The position numbers and the translations under genes were made by a program. Positions 49,461 to 61,202 of a DNA stretch of 64,000 nt are shown here, one piece after another. Location: NCBI RefSeq assembly GCF_002975275.1, contig NZ_PCOQ01000024.1, forward strand, positions 32,203 to 96,202. Direction: 5' to 3'. Below the pieces are notes generated by a model. That model was given only the letters and a program-made list of their open reading frames with translations, was not told the DNA's origin and searched no databases. Every line of letters begins with the position of its first letter. The stretch's first letter is position 1. This DNA is from Achromobacter sp. MYb9 (lineage in GTDB: Bacteria > Pseudomonadota > Gammaproteobacteria > Burkholderiales > Burkholderiaceae_B).

Positions 49461-50366
49461 ATGCCCGGAATTAAGGAAATCCGAACCAAGATCAAGAGCG
49501 TGCAAAACACGCGCAAGATCACCAAGGCGATGGAAATGGTCGCCGCATCCAAAATGCGCAAGGCGCAGGAACGGATGCGTGCTGGTCGTCCGTACGCCAC
49601 CAAGGTGCGCGAGATTGCTGCGCACCTGATGCAGGCCAACCCCGAGTACAGCCACCCGTACCTGGTCGAACGCGAAATCAAAGCGGTCGGCGTGGTCATG
49701 GTGACGACTGACAAGGGTTTGTGCGGCGGCTTGAACACCAACATCACTCGCGTGACGTTGGGCAAGCTGAAAGAGTTCGAGAAAAACGGCATCGCCGTGC
49801 AAGCGACCGCTTTCGGCAATAAGGGCGTGGGTGTGCTGACCCGTATCGGCGCCAATCTGGTTTCCCAGGAAGTGCAACTGGGCGATAAGCCGCAACTGGA
49901 CCGCCTGCTGGGCGCGATCAAGGTGCAGCTGGACGCCTACCTGGATGGCCGCATCGACGCGCTGTACGTGGCTTCGACCCGCTTCGTCAACACGATGAAG
50001 CAGGAGCCGTTGTTCTTGCGTCTGCTGCCGTTGGCCAGTGGTTTGGAAGATCCGTACCAAACGGGTGCTGATAGCCTGGCCAAGACGTCGGAAGTGAAGT
50101 CGGACTACAGCTGGGATTACATCTACGAACCCGACGCCCGTAGCGTGATCGACGACCTGCTGCAGCGTTACGTTGAAGGCCTGCTGTATCAAGCCGTGGC
50201 CGAGAACATGGCTTCGGAGCAGTCGGCCCGGATGGTCGCCATGAAGGCGGCGTCGGACAACGCCAAGAAGGTCATCGGAGAGCTGCAACTGGTCTACAAC
50301 AAGACCCGTCAGGCCGCGATCACCAAAGAAATTTCGGAAATCGTAGGGGGCGCTGCCGCCGTTTAA
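49461..50366 (+). CDS. atpG: F1Fo ATP synthase subunit gamma
   Basis: Central rotary shaft of F1. 301 residues: N-terminal helix [20 protein letters not shown] and [18 protein letters not shown], the middle [13 protein letters not shown], and the C-terminal helix with [20 protein letters not shown] and [25 protein letters not shown] precedes the start. Confidence 0.95.
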   Translation: MPGIKEIRTKIKSVQNTRKITKAMEMVAASKMRKAQERMRAGRPYATKVREIAAHLMQANPEYSHPYLVEREIKAVGVVMVTTDKGLCGGLNTNITRVTLGKLKEFEKNGIAVQATAFGNKGVGVLTRIGANLVSQEVQLGDKPQLDRLLGAIKVQLDAYLDGRIDALYVASTRFVNTMKQEPLFLRLLPLASGLEDPYQTGADSLAKTSEVKSDYSWDYIYEPDARSVIDDLLQRYVEGLLYQAVAENMASEQSARMVAMKAASDNAKKVIGELQLVYNKTRQAAITKEISEIVGGAAAV

Positions 50367-51812
<1,446 letters not shown>

Positions 51813-51821
51813 GGAACCGAT

Positions 51822-52247
51822 ATGGCTACCCTGCATGTGGATGTCGTCAGCGCAGAGGAAGCGATCTTCTCCGGTGAGGCGAAGTTCGTGGTACTGCCTG
51901 GCGAAGCGGGTGAACTGGGCATTCTGCCCGGCCACACCCCGCTGATTTCGCGCATACGCCCCGGGACGGTCAAGATCGTTCGTGCCGACCAAGGCGAGGA
52001 AAACATCTTCGTCGCCGGGGGCATTCTGGAAGTGCAGCCGGGCAGCGTGACGGTTCTGGCCGACACGGCTATCCGTGCTTCGGATCTGGACGAAGCCCGT
52101 GCCCTGGAAGCTCGCAAAAAGGCCGAAGAGGCCCTTGCGAACGCCAAGGACAAGGCTGACATCGCTGTCGTCGAAGCGGAACTCGCCATGCTGGCTGCGC
52201 AAGCCATCGCGGCGCGCAAGCTGCGTCAAGGCGGTCGTTCGCACTAA
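51822..52247 (+). CDS. atpC: F1Fo ATP synthase subunit epsilon
   Basis: Rotor subunit and inhibitor of F1. 141 residues: a beta-sandwich ([56 protein letters not shown]) and a C-terminal helical hairpin rich in Ala and Lys. Last gene of the operon, before a strong terminator. Confidence 0.95.
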   Translation: MATLHVDVVSAEEAIFSGEAKFVVLPGEAGELGILPGHTPLISRIRPGTVKIVRADQGEENIFVAGGILEVQPGSVTVLADTAIRASDLDEARALEARKKAEEALANAKDKADIAVVEAELAMLAAQAIAARKLRQGGRSH

Positions 52248-52282
52248 GCGGCGAAGCACTGCCCGGGGTTCGCCCCGGAACG

Positions 52283-52309
52283 AAAAAAGCGGCCCATGGC
52301 CGCTTTTTT
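52283..52309 (+). terminator. atp operon terminator
   Basis: A-run, GCGGCC, loop CAT, GGCCGC, T-run of six. 35 bases after atpC. Confidence 0.94.
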
Positions 52310-52441
52310 CATTTCCGCGCGTTGCTTGCGGCAGGCCGTTGCCCCGCCTGCCGGGCGACCGCAATGCGTTCAATACGAATGGCGACACGGATGCCGCGAC
52401 AGTAGCCTTCCACTTTGCGTACAGAGCCAAAGGGGAGAAGC

Positions 52442-53341
52442 GTGCGAGAAGTCCTGGATTGCGGCGTTCTGCTGGCGCCTGGCCACGAAGGCGCCATGCG
52501 GGACTGGGTGGCCCGGCATCACGCCCGCATGGCGCGGGTCCGGCTGCACCTGGTGCCCCTTGGGGAATCCGGGCCGTCCCCGGGGCCGGACCCGTTGCCG
52601 TTGCAAGACCACGACGTCCGGGCGCTGGCGCGCCTGGCGGTGTCGCTCAGGCGATATGACGGCTGCATCCTGCCCGTGACGCCGTCCACGGTCGCCTGGG
52701 CGCGGATGGCCCTGGCGCAGGCGGGTGCCGCCTTGACGACCCCGGTGCTGCTGCTGATGGACGACATGAAGGCCCCCGCCATCGAAGACCTGCTGGGGTT
52801 GGGCGTGGCGGACTTCATTGCGCAACCGGCCTGCCTGGAAAGCGTCAGGGTGCGTTTGGGCCGGATGGCGCGGCCAGCGGCCTGGCGGCAGCCGGCACGC
52901 GCTGGCCTGGAAGAGCCACGGGCCCGCTATCCGGGGCCCGATGGTTCGGGCGCACACGAGCAGGCCCGGCCGCGCGTGCCGGCGGCATTCGTCGACCAGG
53001 CGCTGGCCGGCATGCGAGACCATCGGGACAGGTGGGACAACTGCGACGCCAGAGACAGCCGGGAAAGTCGGGAAAATCGGGAAAGTCGGGATCCGCGGGA
53101 TCCGCGGGATCCGCGGCGCCTGCCGGCGCAGGAATCGTTCCGCGTGGCGAAGTCCCTGGTGGTGGACGGCTTCGAGCGGGACTACATCCGCCACGCGCTG
53201 TCGCGCCATGGCGGCAATGTGGCTCAGGCGGCGCGGGCCTGCGCCAAGCACCGGCGCGCGTTCTGGGCGCTGATGCGCAAGCACGGCATCGAGGCGGCTC
53301 CCTATCGGCAAGCGGCGCTGGCGCGCCGGATGGGCGATTGA
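52442..53341 (+). CDS. Fis-type helix-turn-helix protein with receiver-like N-terminus
   Basis: 299 residues, not closely recognised. The N-terminal 130 residues look like a receiver-type alpha/beta fold (GCILPVTPS, TPVLLLMDDM, LLGLGVADFIAQPACLESVRVRL) but lack a clear phospho-acceptor Asp set. A low-complexity stretch with (S/N/P)R(E/D) triplets sits at about residues 206-224, and a Fis-type DNA-binding end follows (VVDGFERDYIRHALSRHGGN, then VAQAARACAKHRRAFWALM). No AAA+ domain, so it is not a full sigma-54 activator. GTG 52442 is chosen because AGGGGAG lies just upstream; TTG 52415 is the alternative. Located between the atp operon and hemE. Confidence 0.75.
   Translation: MREVLDCGVLLAPGHEGAMRDWVARHHARMARVRLHLVPLGESGPSPGPDPLPLQDHDVRALARLAVSLRRYDGCILPVTPSTVAWARMALAQAGAALTTPVLLLMDDMKAPAIEDLLGLGVADFIAQPACLESVRVRLGRMARPAAWRQPARAGLEEPRARYPGPDGSGAHEQARPRVPAAFVDQALAGMRDHRDRWDNCDARDSRESRENRESRDPRDPRDPRRLPAQESFRVAKSLVVDGFERDYIRHALSRHGGNVAQAARACAKHRRAFWALMRKHGIEAAPYRQAALARRMGD
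53059..53112 (+). repeat. 9-bp tandem repeat in the Fis-type gene
   Basis: About six units, of the forms TCGGGAAAG and GCGGGATCC, in frame, each encoding three residues (S/N/P-R-E/D). The early units vary more than the last three. Gain or loss of units would keep the frame. Confidence 0.8.
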
Positions 53342-53442
53342 ACTGCCGCGGGCTTGCGTCCAGACAAGACGCGTCTGCCGCCCGGGCGCGCCTTGTCAGC
53401 TTGGGGAAGTAAAATCACGGCTTCCGATCATCGAGGATAGTC

Positions 53443-54516
53443 GTGTCTGCTTCCAGCTTGAAGAACGATGTGTTCTTGCGCTCGCTCTTGCGCGAGCCCG
53501 TGCCCTACACCCCGATCTGGCTGATGCGCCAGGCGGGTCGCTACCTGCCCGAGTACCGCGCGACGCGCGCCCGGGCGGGCTCTTTCATGGGCCTGGCTCA
53601 GAATCCGGACTACGCGATGGAAGTCACATTGCAGCCGCTCGAGCGTTTCGACCTGGATGCGGCCATCCTGTTTTCGGACATCCTGACCGTGCCGCACGCG
53701 ATGGGCCTGGGCCTGGATTTCGCTGAAGGCGAAGGCCCGCGCTTTGCTCGCCCCGTGCGGACCGAGGACGACGTGGCGCGCCTGGCCGTGCCCGACATGG
53801 ACAAGCTGCGCTACGTGTTCGACGCGGTCAGCGTGATTCGCCGCGAGCTGGACGGCAAGGTGCCGCTGATTGGTTTTGCCGGCAGCCCGTTCACCATTGC
53901 GTGCTACATGGTTGAAGGGCAGGGCAGCGACGATTACCGGCTGATCAAGACGATGCTGTATTCGCGTCCGGACCTGCTGCACCGCATCCTGGAAATCAAC
54001 GCCGAAGCCACGCTGCAATACCTGAACGCGCAGATCGCCGCGGGTGCGCAAGCCGTCATGCTGTTCGATAGCTGGGGCGGGGTGCTGGCTGACGGCCTGT
54101 TCCAGCAATTCTCACTGGCGTACACGAAGAAGGTCGTGGCCGGCCTGACTCGCGAACACGAAGGCCGGCGTGTCCCGGTCATCGTCTTCACGAAAGGCGG
54201 CGGCCAGTGGCTGGAACAGATCGCGGCTTGCGGCTGCGACGCCGTGGGACTGGACTGGACGGTGGATCTGGCCGCGGCCCGCCGCCGCACAGGCGATTCC
54301 GTGGCGTTCCAGGGCAACCTGGATCCGATGGCGCTGTTTGGCGGCGCGTCCGCCATCCGGACGGAGGCTCGCCGCGTTTTGGACGCATTTGGCCCGGTCG
54401 GCAAGGGCGGTCATGTGTTCAATCTGGGCCATGGCATTTCACGCTTCACGCCGCCGGAAGCCGTAGCGGAATTGGTCGACGAAGTCCACCAACATAGCCG
54501 CTCGCTGAGGGGGTAA
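53443..54516 (+). CDS. hemE: Uroporphyrinogen decarboxylase
   Basis: Decarboxylates uroporphyrinogen III to coproporphyrinogen III in haem synthesis. 357 residues with family signatures [19 protein letters not shown] and [18 protein letters not shown], and the catalytic Asp in [14 protein letters not shown] start with a weak GAGGAT upstream. A hairpin (CTTCGG ... CCGAAG, 54527-54548) without a T-run follows the stop. Confidence 0.95.
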   Translation: MSASSLKNDVFLRSLLREPVPYTPIWLMRQAGRYLPEYRATRARAGSFMGLAQNPDYAMEVTLQPLERFDLDAAILFSDILTVPHAMGLGLDFAEGEGPRFARPVRTEDDVARLAVPDMDKLRYVFDAVSVIRRELDGKVPLIGFAGSPFTIACYMVEGQGSDDYRLIKTMLYSRPDLLHRILEINAEATLQYLNAQIAAGAQAVMLFDSWGGVLADGLFQQFSLAYTKKVVAGLTREHEGRRVPVIVFTKGGGQWLEQIAACGCDAVGLDWTVDLAAARRRTGDSVAFQGNLDPMALFGGASAIRTEARRVLDAFGPVGKGGHVFNLGHGISRFTPPEAVAELVDEVHQHSRSLRG

Positions 54517-54746
54517 GTGAGTGAACGCTTCGGTCCGAAGGGCCGAAGTTTGAGGGCCCCGTCAAGTACTTGTGCACAGCAAGATTTTGCTTGGGGAAAA
54601 CCCTTTAGAAGCTAGTTTACAATCTTGGAAGCTTGTATAAGCTATTGTTTTAATAGACAAAAATCAAGTTTTCCACCGGATTGCAACAGCGTACGCAATC
54701 TACGCTTATTCCAAATCTTGACGTTGCTCCAGCCTTTTCCCCAAAG

Positions 54747-54755
54747 TTATCCACA
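54747..54755 (+). promoter_or_regulatory. DnaA box upstream of priA
   Basis: TTATCCACA, a perfect match to the DnaA-box consensus, 33 bases before the priA ATG in an unusually AT-rich spacer (54580-54740). Suggests control of priA by DnaA, or chance. No cluster of further perfect boxes seen. Confidence 0.55.
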
Positions 54756-54787
54756 GGCCGCCCGCCCCATGCACCGTCCAACCCCCC

Positions 54788-56878
54788 ATGTCTGAAGCGC
54801 CGCCGATTACGACTCCCGCAGCCGTTTGCTGGGTGCGCGTGGCGCTGGACGTGCCCCTGCCCGGCCCCTTCGATTACCGCAGCGACGCGCCTGTACCGGT
54901 CGGGTTGCGGGTGATTGTGCCGTTCGGACGGCGCAAGATGATCGGCGTGGTGGTTGAGAACCCGGCAGAGCCGTCTTTCGACCCCAAGCAGATCCGTCCC
55001 ATCGAACAGGTGTTGGACGATCTGCCGCCTTTTGACGAGGACTGGTTGCGCCTGGCCCGGTTTGCCGCGGACTATTACCAACGGCCCTTGGGCGAGGTGA
55101 TGCTGCCCACGTTGCCGCCGCCCTTGCGCAAACCCACCGCATACCAGGGCAAGCGGTCGGCGGGCGGGCCGGTGGCGCGGCTGGACAACCGCAAACGCAA
55201 GACGGCGCGCGCGCCGGCCAAGGCCGATCAGCCGCCCGAACTGAACGAGGCGCAAGCCGCCGCGGTGGACGCCATTGGCGCACTGGCGGGGTTCAAGCCC
55301 GTGTTGCTGCATGGCGTGACGGGCAGCGGCAAGACCGAGGTGTATCTGCGCGCCGCCGAACGGGTACTGGCACAGGGGCGCCAAGTGCTCCTGATGGTGC
55401 CCGAAATCAACCTGACGCCGCAGTTGGAAGGCGCGCTGCGCGCGCGCCTTGAGGCGGTGGTGGGCCCGGACGGGCTGGCGGTCATGCACAGCGGCCTGTC
55501 CGATGGCGAACGCCTGCAGGCCTGGGCCCGCGCCCAGCGCGGCGACGCGCGCATGTTGCTGGGCACGCGCATGTCGATCTTCGCGCCCTTGAGCAAGCTG
55601 GGCCTGATCGTCGTGGACGAAGAACACGATGCCTCCTACAAGCAGCAGGACGGCCTGCGCTATTCGGCGCGCGACCTGGCTGTGTGGCGCGCCCACGACC
55701 TGGACATTCCCGTAGTGCTGGGGTCGGCCACGCCGTCCCTGGAAACCTGGCAGCACGCCGAACGGGGCCGTTATCTGCGCCTGACGCTGCCGGCCCGCGC
55801 GCGTTCCAGCAGCCTGCCGTCCATGCGACTGGTGGATACGCGCCGCCTGCAGATGAAGCACGGCATGTCGCCCCACCTGCTGGAGGCCATTGGGCAGCGG
55901 CTGGAACGTAAAGAGCAGTCGCTGATCTTCCTGAACCGGCGCGGTTATTCGCCGGTGCTGCATTGCCAGTCTTGCGCGTGGGTGAGCAATTGCCCGCGCT
56001 GCACGGCATTTACCGTGTTGCACCGCACCGAAGGCCGCGGTCATCGCCTGCAATGCCACCATTGCGGCTACCAGGCGCCGGTGCCGCATGCGTGCCCGGA
56101 ATGCGGCGACCAGGACCTGGCGCCGATGGGCCGCGGCACGCAGCGCATCGAAGAACATCTTGCCGAGCTGTTCCCCGGCGCGCGCATCTTGCGCATCGAT
56201 GCCGACAGCACTCGAAAAAAGGGCAGCGCCGAGGCGCTGTTCGCCTCGGTGCATGCGGGCGAGGTCGACATTCTGGTCGGCACGCAGATGGTGGCGAAGG
56301 GCCACGATTTTGCCCGGCTGGGGCTGGTGGGCGTGCTGAATTCCGATTCGATGCTGTTCGCGCACGACTTCCGCGCACCCGAGCGTCTGTTCGCCCAATT
56401 GATGCAGGTGGCAGGCCGCGCGGGCCGTCACCAGGGCAACGGCGAAGTGCTGATCCAGACCGGCTATCCCGAGCAGCCCGTGTACCAGGCGCTGCTGCGC
56501 CACGACTACGCCGGCTTTGCGCGGCACGCGCTGCACGAACGCGAAAGCACCGGCTTGCCGCCCTTCGTCTACCAGGCGCTATTGACCGCTGAGGCGCGCG
56601 AGCTGAAGGTGGCGCAGGCCTTCCTGGAACGCGCGCGGGTGCTGCCGGAAGGCGAATGGGCCGCGGACTTTCCCGGCCTGGACGCGATCATGCTGTACGA
56701 CCCGGTGCCGCTGCGCGTGGTGCGGGTGGCCAATATCGAGCGCGCGCAGCTGCTGGTGGAGAGCGCCAGCCGGCCCGCCTTGCAGGCGTTCCTGGCGTCG
56801 TGGTCGCACCACCTGCCTTACATCGCCAACGAGGCGCGCGTGCGCTGGCAGCTGGAAGTCGATCCGCTGGAGATCTGA
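54788..56878 (+). CDS. priA: Primosomal protein N' (PriA helicase)
   Basis: Restarts stalled replication forks. 696 residues: the N-terminal DNA-binding domain starts VRVALDVPLPGPFDYRS; the helicase domain has Walker A GVTGSGKTEVYL and the DEEHD box; Cys-rich zinc sites follow (CQSC, CPRC, CHHC, CPEC) and helicase motifs VGTQMVAKGHDF and QVAGRAGR close the core. Full length, ATG 54788. Followed by a 190-base gap and a second helicase gene. Confidence 0.95.
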   Translation: MSEAPPITTPAAVCWVRVALDVPLPGPFDYRSDAPVPVGLRVIVPFGRRKMIGVVVENPAEPSFDPKQIRPIEQVLDDLPPFDEDWLRLARFAADYYQRPLGEVMLPTLPPPLRKPTAYQGKRSAGGPVARLDNRKRKTARAPAKADQPPELNEAQAAAVDAIGALAGFKPVLLHGVTGSGKTEVYLRAAERVLAQGRQVLLMVPEINLTPQLEGALRARLEAVVGPDGLAVMHSGLSDGERLQAWARAQRGDARMLLGTRMSIFAPLSKLGLIVVDEEHDASYKQQDGLRYSARDLAVWRAHDLDIPVVLGSATPSLETWQHAERGRYLRLTLPARARSSSLPSMRLVDTRRLQMKHGMSPHLLEAIGQRLERKEQSLIFLNRRGYSPVLHCQSCAWVSNCPRCTAFTVLHRTEGRGHRLQCHHCGYQAPVPHACPECGDQDLAPMGRGTQRIEEHLAELFPGARILRIDADSTRKKGSAEALFASVHAGEVDILVGTQMVAKGHDFARLGLVGVLNSDSMLFAHDFRAPERLFAQLMQVAGRAGRHQGNGEVLIQTGYPEQPVYQALLRHDYAGFARHALHERESTGLPPFVYQALLTAEARELKVAQAFLERARVLPEGEWAADFPGLDAIMLYDPVPLRVVRVANIERAQLLVESASRPALQAFLASWSHHLPYIANEARVRWQLEVDPLEI

Positions 56879-57066
56879 CCCTCGGCAACGGCCGATGCGT
56901 CATCCATCCGATTGTTCTATGATCGACTTCCTCTATCGCGCTGGCGCGGCAGGCCTGCATCGGCGGCTGCGCCCGTCCCCATTTTTTCGCGTGTTACCGG
57001 CCCGCTGACGGGCGGCCGCAGGCCTTGCGCCTGGCGGCCGCATCCGCATTGCGGCGAGCGCGATGC

Positions 57067-59148
57067 ATGACGGTCCAACTCAAAATGTCCGCAAGCGAAT
57101 CGATTGGTCAAGGCATGAATCCCGCCCAAAAGGAGGCGGTGCTTTACCTGGACGGCCCCTGCCTGGTGCTGGCTGGCGCCGGTAGCGGAAAAACGCGCGT
57201 GATCACGCAGAAGATCGCCTATCTGCTGCGGGAATGCGGCTACATGGGCCGCAACGTGGTGGCCCTGACCTTCACCAACAAGGCCGCGCGCGAGATGGAC
57301 GAGCGCGTGAAGACGCTGGTGGATCGCAAGCTGTCCAAGGGCCTGATCATCAGCACGTTTCACTCGCTGGGCGTGAAGATGCTGCGCGAAGAGGCGCGCA
57401 ACGCTGGCTTGAAACCCACGTTTTCGATCCTGGACGCCGACGATGCCATGTCGATCATCCAGGAACTGCTGGCCACGACCGACAAGGCCCGCCTGCGCCA
57501 CGTGCAGGGCATTATCTCGCTGTGGAAGAACGCGCTGCTGGAGCCGGACGACGCCGCGCGCGAAGCCGTCACGCCCGGCGACGTCGAAGCGGCCAACATC
57601 TACCGCAGCTACGCCGCCACGCTGGCCGCCTATCAGGCGGTGGATTTCGATGACCTGATCCGCATCCCCGCCTTGCTGCTGGCCAGCAACGAGGAAGTGC
57701 GCACGCGTTGGCAGAACCGCGTGCGCTATCTGCTGGTGGACGAATACCAGGACACCAACGTGTGCCAGTACCGGCTGGTGCAGCTGCTGACCGGGTCGCG
57801 CGCCATGTTCACGGCGGTCGGCGACGACGATCAGGCGATCTACGCCTGGCGCGGCGCCACGATCGAAAACCTGGCCAAGCTGACGACCGACTATCCCAAC
57901 ATCAAGCTCATCAAGCTAGAGCAGAACTACCGCTCGGTGCAGCGCATTCTGGCGGCCGCCAACCAGGTTATCGAAAAGAACCCCAAGCTGTTCGAGAAGA
58001 AGCTGTGGTCGGATCTGGGCGTGGGCGAACCGATCCTGGTGTCGGCGATGGACGGCGAAGAGCAGGAAGCGGAATCGATTGCCATGAAGGTCTCGGCCTC
58101 GCGCTTCGAGCGTCAGGCGCAGTGGAAGGATTTCGCCATCCTGTACCGCAGCAACCACCAGTCGCGCATCCTGGAACAGGCCCTGCGCAACCTGAAGATT
58201 CCGTACACGATTTCGGGCGGGCAGAGCTTTTTCGACAAGACCGAAGTGCGTGACGTGCTGTCGTACCTGCGGCTGCTGGCCAATGACGATGACGATCCCG
58301 CGTTCATCCGCGCCGCCACCACGCCCAAGCGCGGCATCGGCCAGGCGACCTTGCAGGTGCTGGGGCAGTACGCGGCCACGCGCGAGATCTCGTTGCTGGC
58401 GGCGGTGGCCGAGACCGGGCTGGAAAGCCAGTTGGCGCCGCGCCAGCTGGACCCGCTGCGCACCTTCGCCGAGTTCATCCGGCGCATGCAATGGCGCGCC
58501 GGACGCGGCGCGGCCTCTGGCAAGGACGCGGCGCCCGCGGAACCCGCGGGCGTCATCCTGGACGATCTGGTGGAAGCCATCCAGTACGAACGCCATCTGT
58601 TCGAACTGTTCGAAGAGCGCCCGGCGCAAACGCGCTGGCAGAACGTGCTGGAATTGACGGGCTGGCTCAAGCGCAAGGCCGAAGAAGACAACATGACGCT
58701 CTTCGATCTGGTGCAGCACGTGGCGTTGGTCACCATGCTGGAGCGCGGCGAAGAAGACGAGCCCGATGCCGTGAAGATGTCGACGCTGCACGCGTCCAAG
58801 GGGCTGGAGTATCCGCACGTATACCTGGCCGGCGTGGAAGAGGGGCTGCTGCCCCACCTGGGCAAGGACGACGAGGTCGGCGACCCGGCGCGCGCCGCCG
58901 AGAATCTGGCCACGCGCATCCAGGAAGAACGCCGCCTGATGTACGTGGGCATCACGCGCGCGCAGCGCAGCCTGAACCTGAGCTGGTGCAAGCGCCGCCG
59001 CCGCGCCCGCGAAGACCTGGTGCGCGAGCCGTCGCGCTTCATCGAAGAGATGGGGCTGGGCGACGTGCGGGTGCAGGAAGACGAAGCCACGGCCGCCATG
59101 AATCCCAAGGAGCGCATGGCGATGCTGAAGGCGCTGCTGAAGAAGTAG
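57067..59148 (+). CDS. rep: ATP-dependent DNA helicase Rep (UvrD family)
   Basis: 3'-5' helicase that removes obstacles from forks. 693 residues from ATG 57067. Superfamily I motifs: LAGAGSGKTRVITQKIAYLL, TFTNKAAREM, VDEYQDTNVCQYRLVQLL, DDQAIYAWRGA, KLEQNYRSVQRIL, and late STLHASKGLEYPHVYLAGVEEG and VGITRAQRSL. The helicase core matches Rep more than UvrD in the N-terminal MNPAQKEAVLYLDGP. The start is unsure: ATG 57115 would give exactly this Rep-like N-terminus. Close in function to priA, next to it. Confidence 0.92.
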   Translation: MTVQLKMSASESIGQGMNPAQKEAVLYLDGPCLVLAGAGSGKTRVITQKIAYLLRECGYMGRNVVALTFTNKAAREMDERVKTLVDRKLSKGLIISTFHSLGVKMLREEARNAGLKPTFSILDADDAMSIIQELLATTDKARLRHVQGIISLWKNALLEPDDAAREAVTPGDVEAANIYRSYAATLAAYQAVDFDDLIRIPALLLASNEEVRTRWQNRVRYLLVDEYQDTNVCQYRLVQLLTGSRAMFTAVGDDDQAIYAWRGATIENLAKLTTDYPNIKLIKLEQNYRSVQRILAAANQVIEKNPKLFEKKLWSDLGVGEPILVSAMDGEEQEAESIAMKVSASRFERQAQWKDFAILYRSNHQSRILEQALRNLKIPYTISGGQSFFDKTEVRDVLSYLRLLANDDDDPAFIRAATTPKRGIGQATLQVLGQYAATREISLLAAVAETGLESQLAPRQLDPLRTFAEFIRRMQWRAGRGAASGKDAAPAEPAGVILDDLVEAIQYERHLFELFEERPAQTRWQNVLELTGWLKRKAEEDNMTLFDLVQHVALVTMLERGEEDEPDAVKMSTLHASKGLEYPHVYLAGVEEGLLPHLGKDDEVGDPARAAENLATRIQEERRLMYVGITRAQRSLNLSWCKRRRRAREDLVREPSRFIEEMGLGDVRVQEDEATAAMNPKERMAMLKALLKK

Positions 59149-59166
59149 CGCGTGGGAGCCGGCGCC

Positions 59167-59994
59167 ATGACAGACGATGTCCGATACCACCCGGTGCCCG
59201 GCACGCCGGGGCTGGTGCTGGGCGAGGCGCGGTTCAGCGCGTTCCAGTTCGACCGCCACTATCACGTCGACTATCACATCGGACTGGTGACGCAGGGCGT
59301 GCAGCGCCAGTGCTTCCGGGGCAAGAGCATCCTGCTGGGCCCCGGCGGCATCGCCCTGATGCCGCCGGGCGAGATCCACGACGGCGTGGGTGTCGGCGAC
59401 GATGGCGCGTCCTACACACTGAAGACGTTCCGCCTGTCGGCCGAGCTGATGCGCGGCTTCATCGAAGAGGTGTCGGGCGAGACCGCCGATGAACGCTTCT
59501 TCGGCACCCTGGTGGAGGACACCGCGCTGGCCGCCCGTTTCATGCTGCTGCACAGCGCGTGGATGTCCGGCGCGCCGGCTGCGCCGCTGGCGCAGGAGTC
59601 GCAATCGCTGGCGCTGATGGGCGCCTTGTTCGCGCGGACGGGCGCCGTGCGGCCCGAAGTCGTCAAAGGCGGCCTGTCGGCCACGCATCTGCGCGCGGTG
59701 CGAGACTATTGCCACGCGCACCTGTGCGAGAAGATCGCGCTGGACGATCTGGCCCGGCTGTGTGGATTAAGCCGCTTTCAATTTCTGCGGCGCTTCACGC
59801 ATTCCGCAGGGTTGACGCCGCATGCGTGGCTGGTGCGGCTGCGGCTTGAGCGCGCTTGCGCGGCCCTGGCCGCCGCGAAGGGGTCGGTGGCCCAGGTGGC
59901 GGCGGATGTGGGCTTCTACGACCAGAGTCACTTCAACCGCGCGTTCCGCACGGCTTACGGCGCACCGCCGTCGGCCTATCTGCCCGCGGCGTAA
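59167..59994 (+). CDS. AraC-family transcriptional regulator
   Basis: 275 residues. N-terminal cupin sensor (HYHVDYHIGLVTQGVQRQCF, PGEIHDGVGVGDDG) and a C-terminal pair of helix-turn-helix motifs (about 180-275): DDLARLCGLSRFQFLRRFTH and VAQVAADVGFYDQSHFNRAF. Starts 18 bases after rep at the ATG 59167 with GGAG upstream. Ligand and targets unknown; the convergent threonine aldolase is next. Confidence 0.9.
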   Translation: MTDDVRYHPVPGTPGLVLGEARFSAFQFDRHYHVDYHIGLVTQGVQRQCFRGKSILLGPGGIALMPPGEIHDGVGVGDDGASYTLKTFRLSAELMRGFIEEVSGETADERFFGTLVEDTALAARFMLLHSAWMSGAPAAPLAQESQSLALMGALFARTGAVRPEVVKGGLSATHLRAVRDYCHAHLCEKIALDDLARLCGLSRFQFLRRFTHSAGLTPHAWLVRLRLERACAALAAAKGSVAQVAADVGFYDQSHFNRAFRTAYGAPPSAYLPAA

Positions 59995-60022
59995 GGCGCC
60001 CGCAGGCGCCTTACGAAAGGCC

Positions 60023-61084
60023 TCAGGACACCCGTGCGCGCAGCGCCGACAGGAAATGGTCCACGTCCTGTGCCTGCGTGGCGAACGACGTCACCAGGCG
60101 CACGACGCCAGGACCCCAGCGGTCGTGATAGAAGCGAAAACCATCGGCCAGCAGGCCCTCGATGGCGTGAGCGGGCAATTGGCAGAACAGGATGTTGGCA
60201 TCGGCCGTGCCCTGCAACGTTACGCCTGCAAGCCCCCGCATGCCGGCCGCCAGGCGCGCGGCCATGGCGTTGGCCTGGCGTGCGTTGCGCAGCCACAGGT
60301 CGCCGTCCAGATACGCTTCCAGCTGCGCTGACAGCAGCCGCATTTTCGAGAACAGGTGCCCGCCGCGCTTGCGCCGGAATTCCAGTTCGCGGGCGCGATC
60401 CGGATTGAACACCACGATGGCCTCGGCGCCCAGCACGCCGTTCTTGGTGGCGCCAAACGACAGGATTTCGACGCCCGCCTTCCACGTCATTTCCGCCGGC
60501 GTGCACGCCAGGCTGACCAGCGCGTTCGCAAAGCGCGCGCCGTCCATGTGCAAAGGCAAGCCGGCATCCCGGCAGACGTCGCCGATGGCGTTGATCTCAT
60601 CTTGCGTGTAGACCGCGCCGGTCTCGGTGGCCTGGGTGATGCTGACGCAGGACGGTTGGACTGAGTGCACGTCGCCCACTTTGCGGCGCGCTTCGATGGC
60701 CAGTTCCGCGGGGTCGATCTTGGCGGATTCGCCGCCCAGCAGCTTCAGCCGCGCGCCATGCGTGTAGAACTCTGGTGCGCCGCATTCATCGTTGGCGATA
60801 TGGGCCTGCGCGTGGCAGAGCACGGCGCCCCATGGCGGGGTCAACGCGGCCAGGCTGATCGCGTTGGCGGCGGTGCCGGTGGGCACCAGCAGTACGTCCA
60901 CCTCGTGTTCGAAGATGTCGGCCAGTTTGCGTTGCACGCGCAACGTGCCGTCGTCCGTGCCATAGGCCGGCGCCTGCCCGGCGCCCGCGCGCATCAGGGC
61001 GTCGAAGACTTCGGGGCTTGCGCCCGCGATATTGTCGCTGGAAAAGCCCTGTTGCAGGGCGGGGACGGATGAGGACGTATTCAC
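60023..61084 (-). CDS. ltaE: Low-specificity L-threonine aldolase
   Basis: PLP enzyme that splits L-threonine or L-allo-threonine to glycine and acetaldehyde. 353 residues from GTG 61084. Motifs include [45 protein letters not shown] and the PLP Lys in [14 protein letters not shown]. An upstream open frame to 61204 adds residues outside the family; the GTG is preferred though its Shine-Dalgarno (GGAA) is weak. Divergent from the amidotransferase gene. Confidence 0.88.
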   Translation of the reverse strand: MNTSSSVPALQQGFSSDNIAGASPEVFDALMRAGAGQAPAYGTDDGTLRVQRKLADIFEHEVDVLLVPTGTAANAISLAALTPPWGAVLCHAQAHIANDECGAPEFYTHGARLKLLGGESAKIDPAELAIEARRKVGDVHSVQPSCVSITQATETGAVYTQDEINAIGDVCRDAGLPLHMDGARFANALVSLACTPAEMTWKAGVEILSFGATKNGVLGAEAIVVFNPDRARELEFRRKRGGHLFSKMRLLSAQLEAYLDGDLWLRNARQANAMAARLAAGMRGLAGVTLQGTADANILFCQLPAHAIEGLLADGFRFYHDRWGPGVVRLVTSFATQAQDVDHFLSALRARVS

Positions 61085-61202
61085 GGGGCAGGTTCCGGCT
61101 GATACTGGGAAAGCGCCACTATGCCGTCGCCCGGGCGCGCAAGCTTGTAGAAAATTGCGGGTCGCTCCTACACTGGGCACGACTGTCTTGAAGGAGCGCG
61201 TC

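Noticed and set aside
54580..54760. Replication origin next to priA
   Set aside because: Only one perfect DnaA box, and no dnaA, dnaN, gidA or rpmH nearby.
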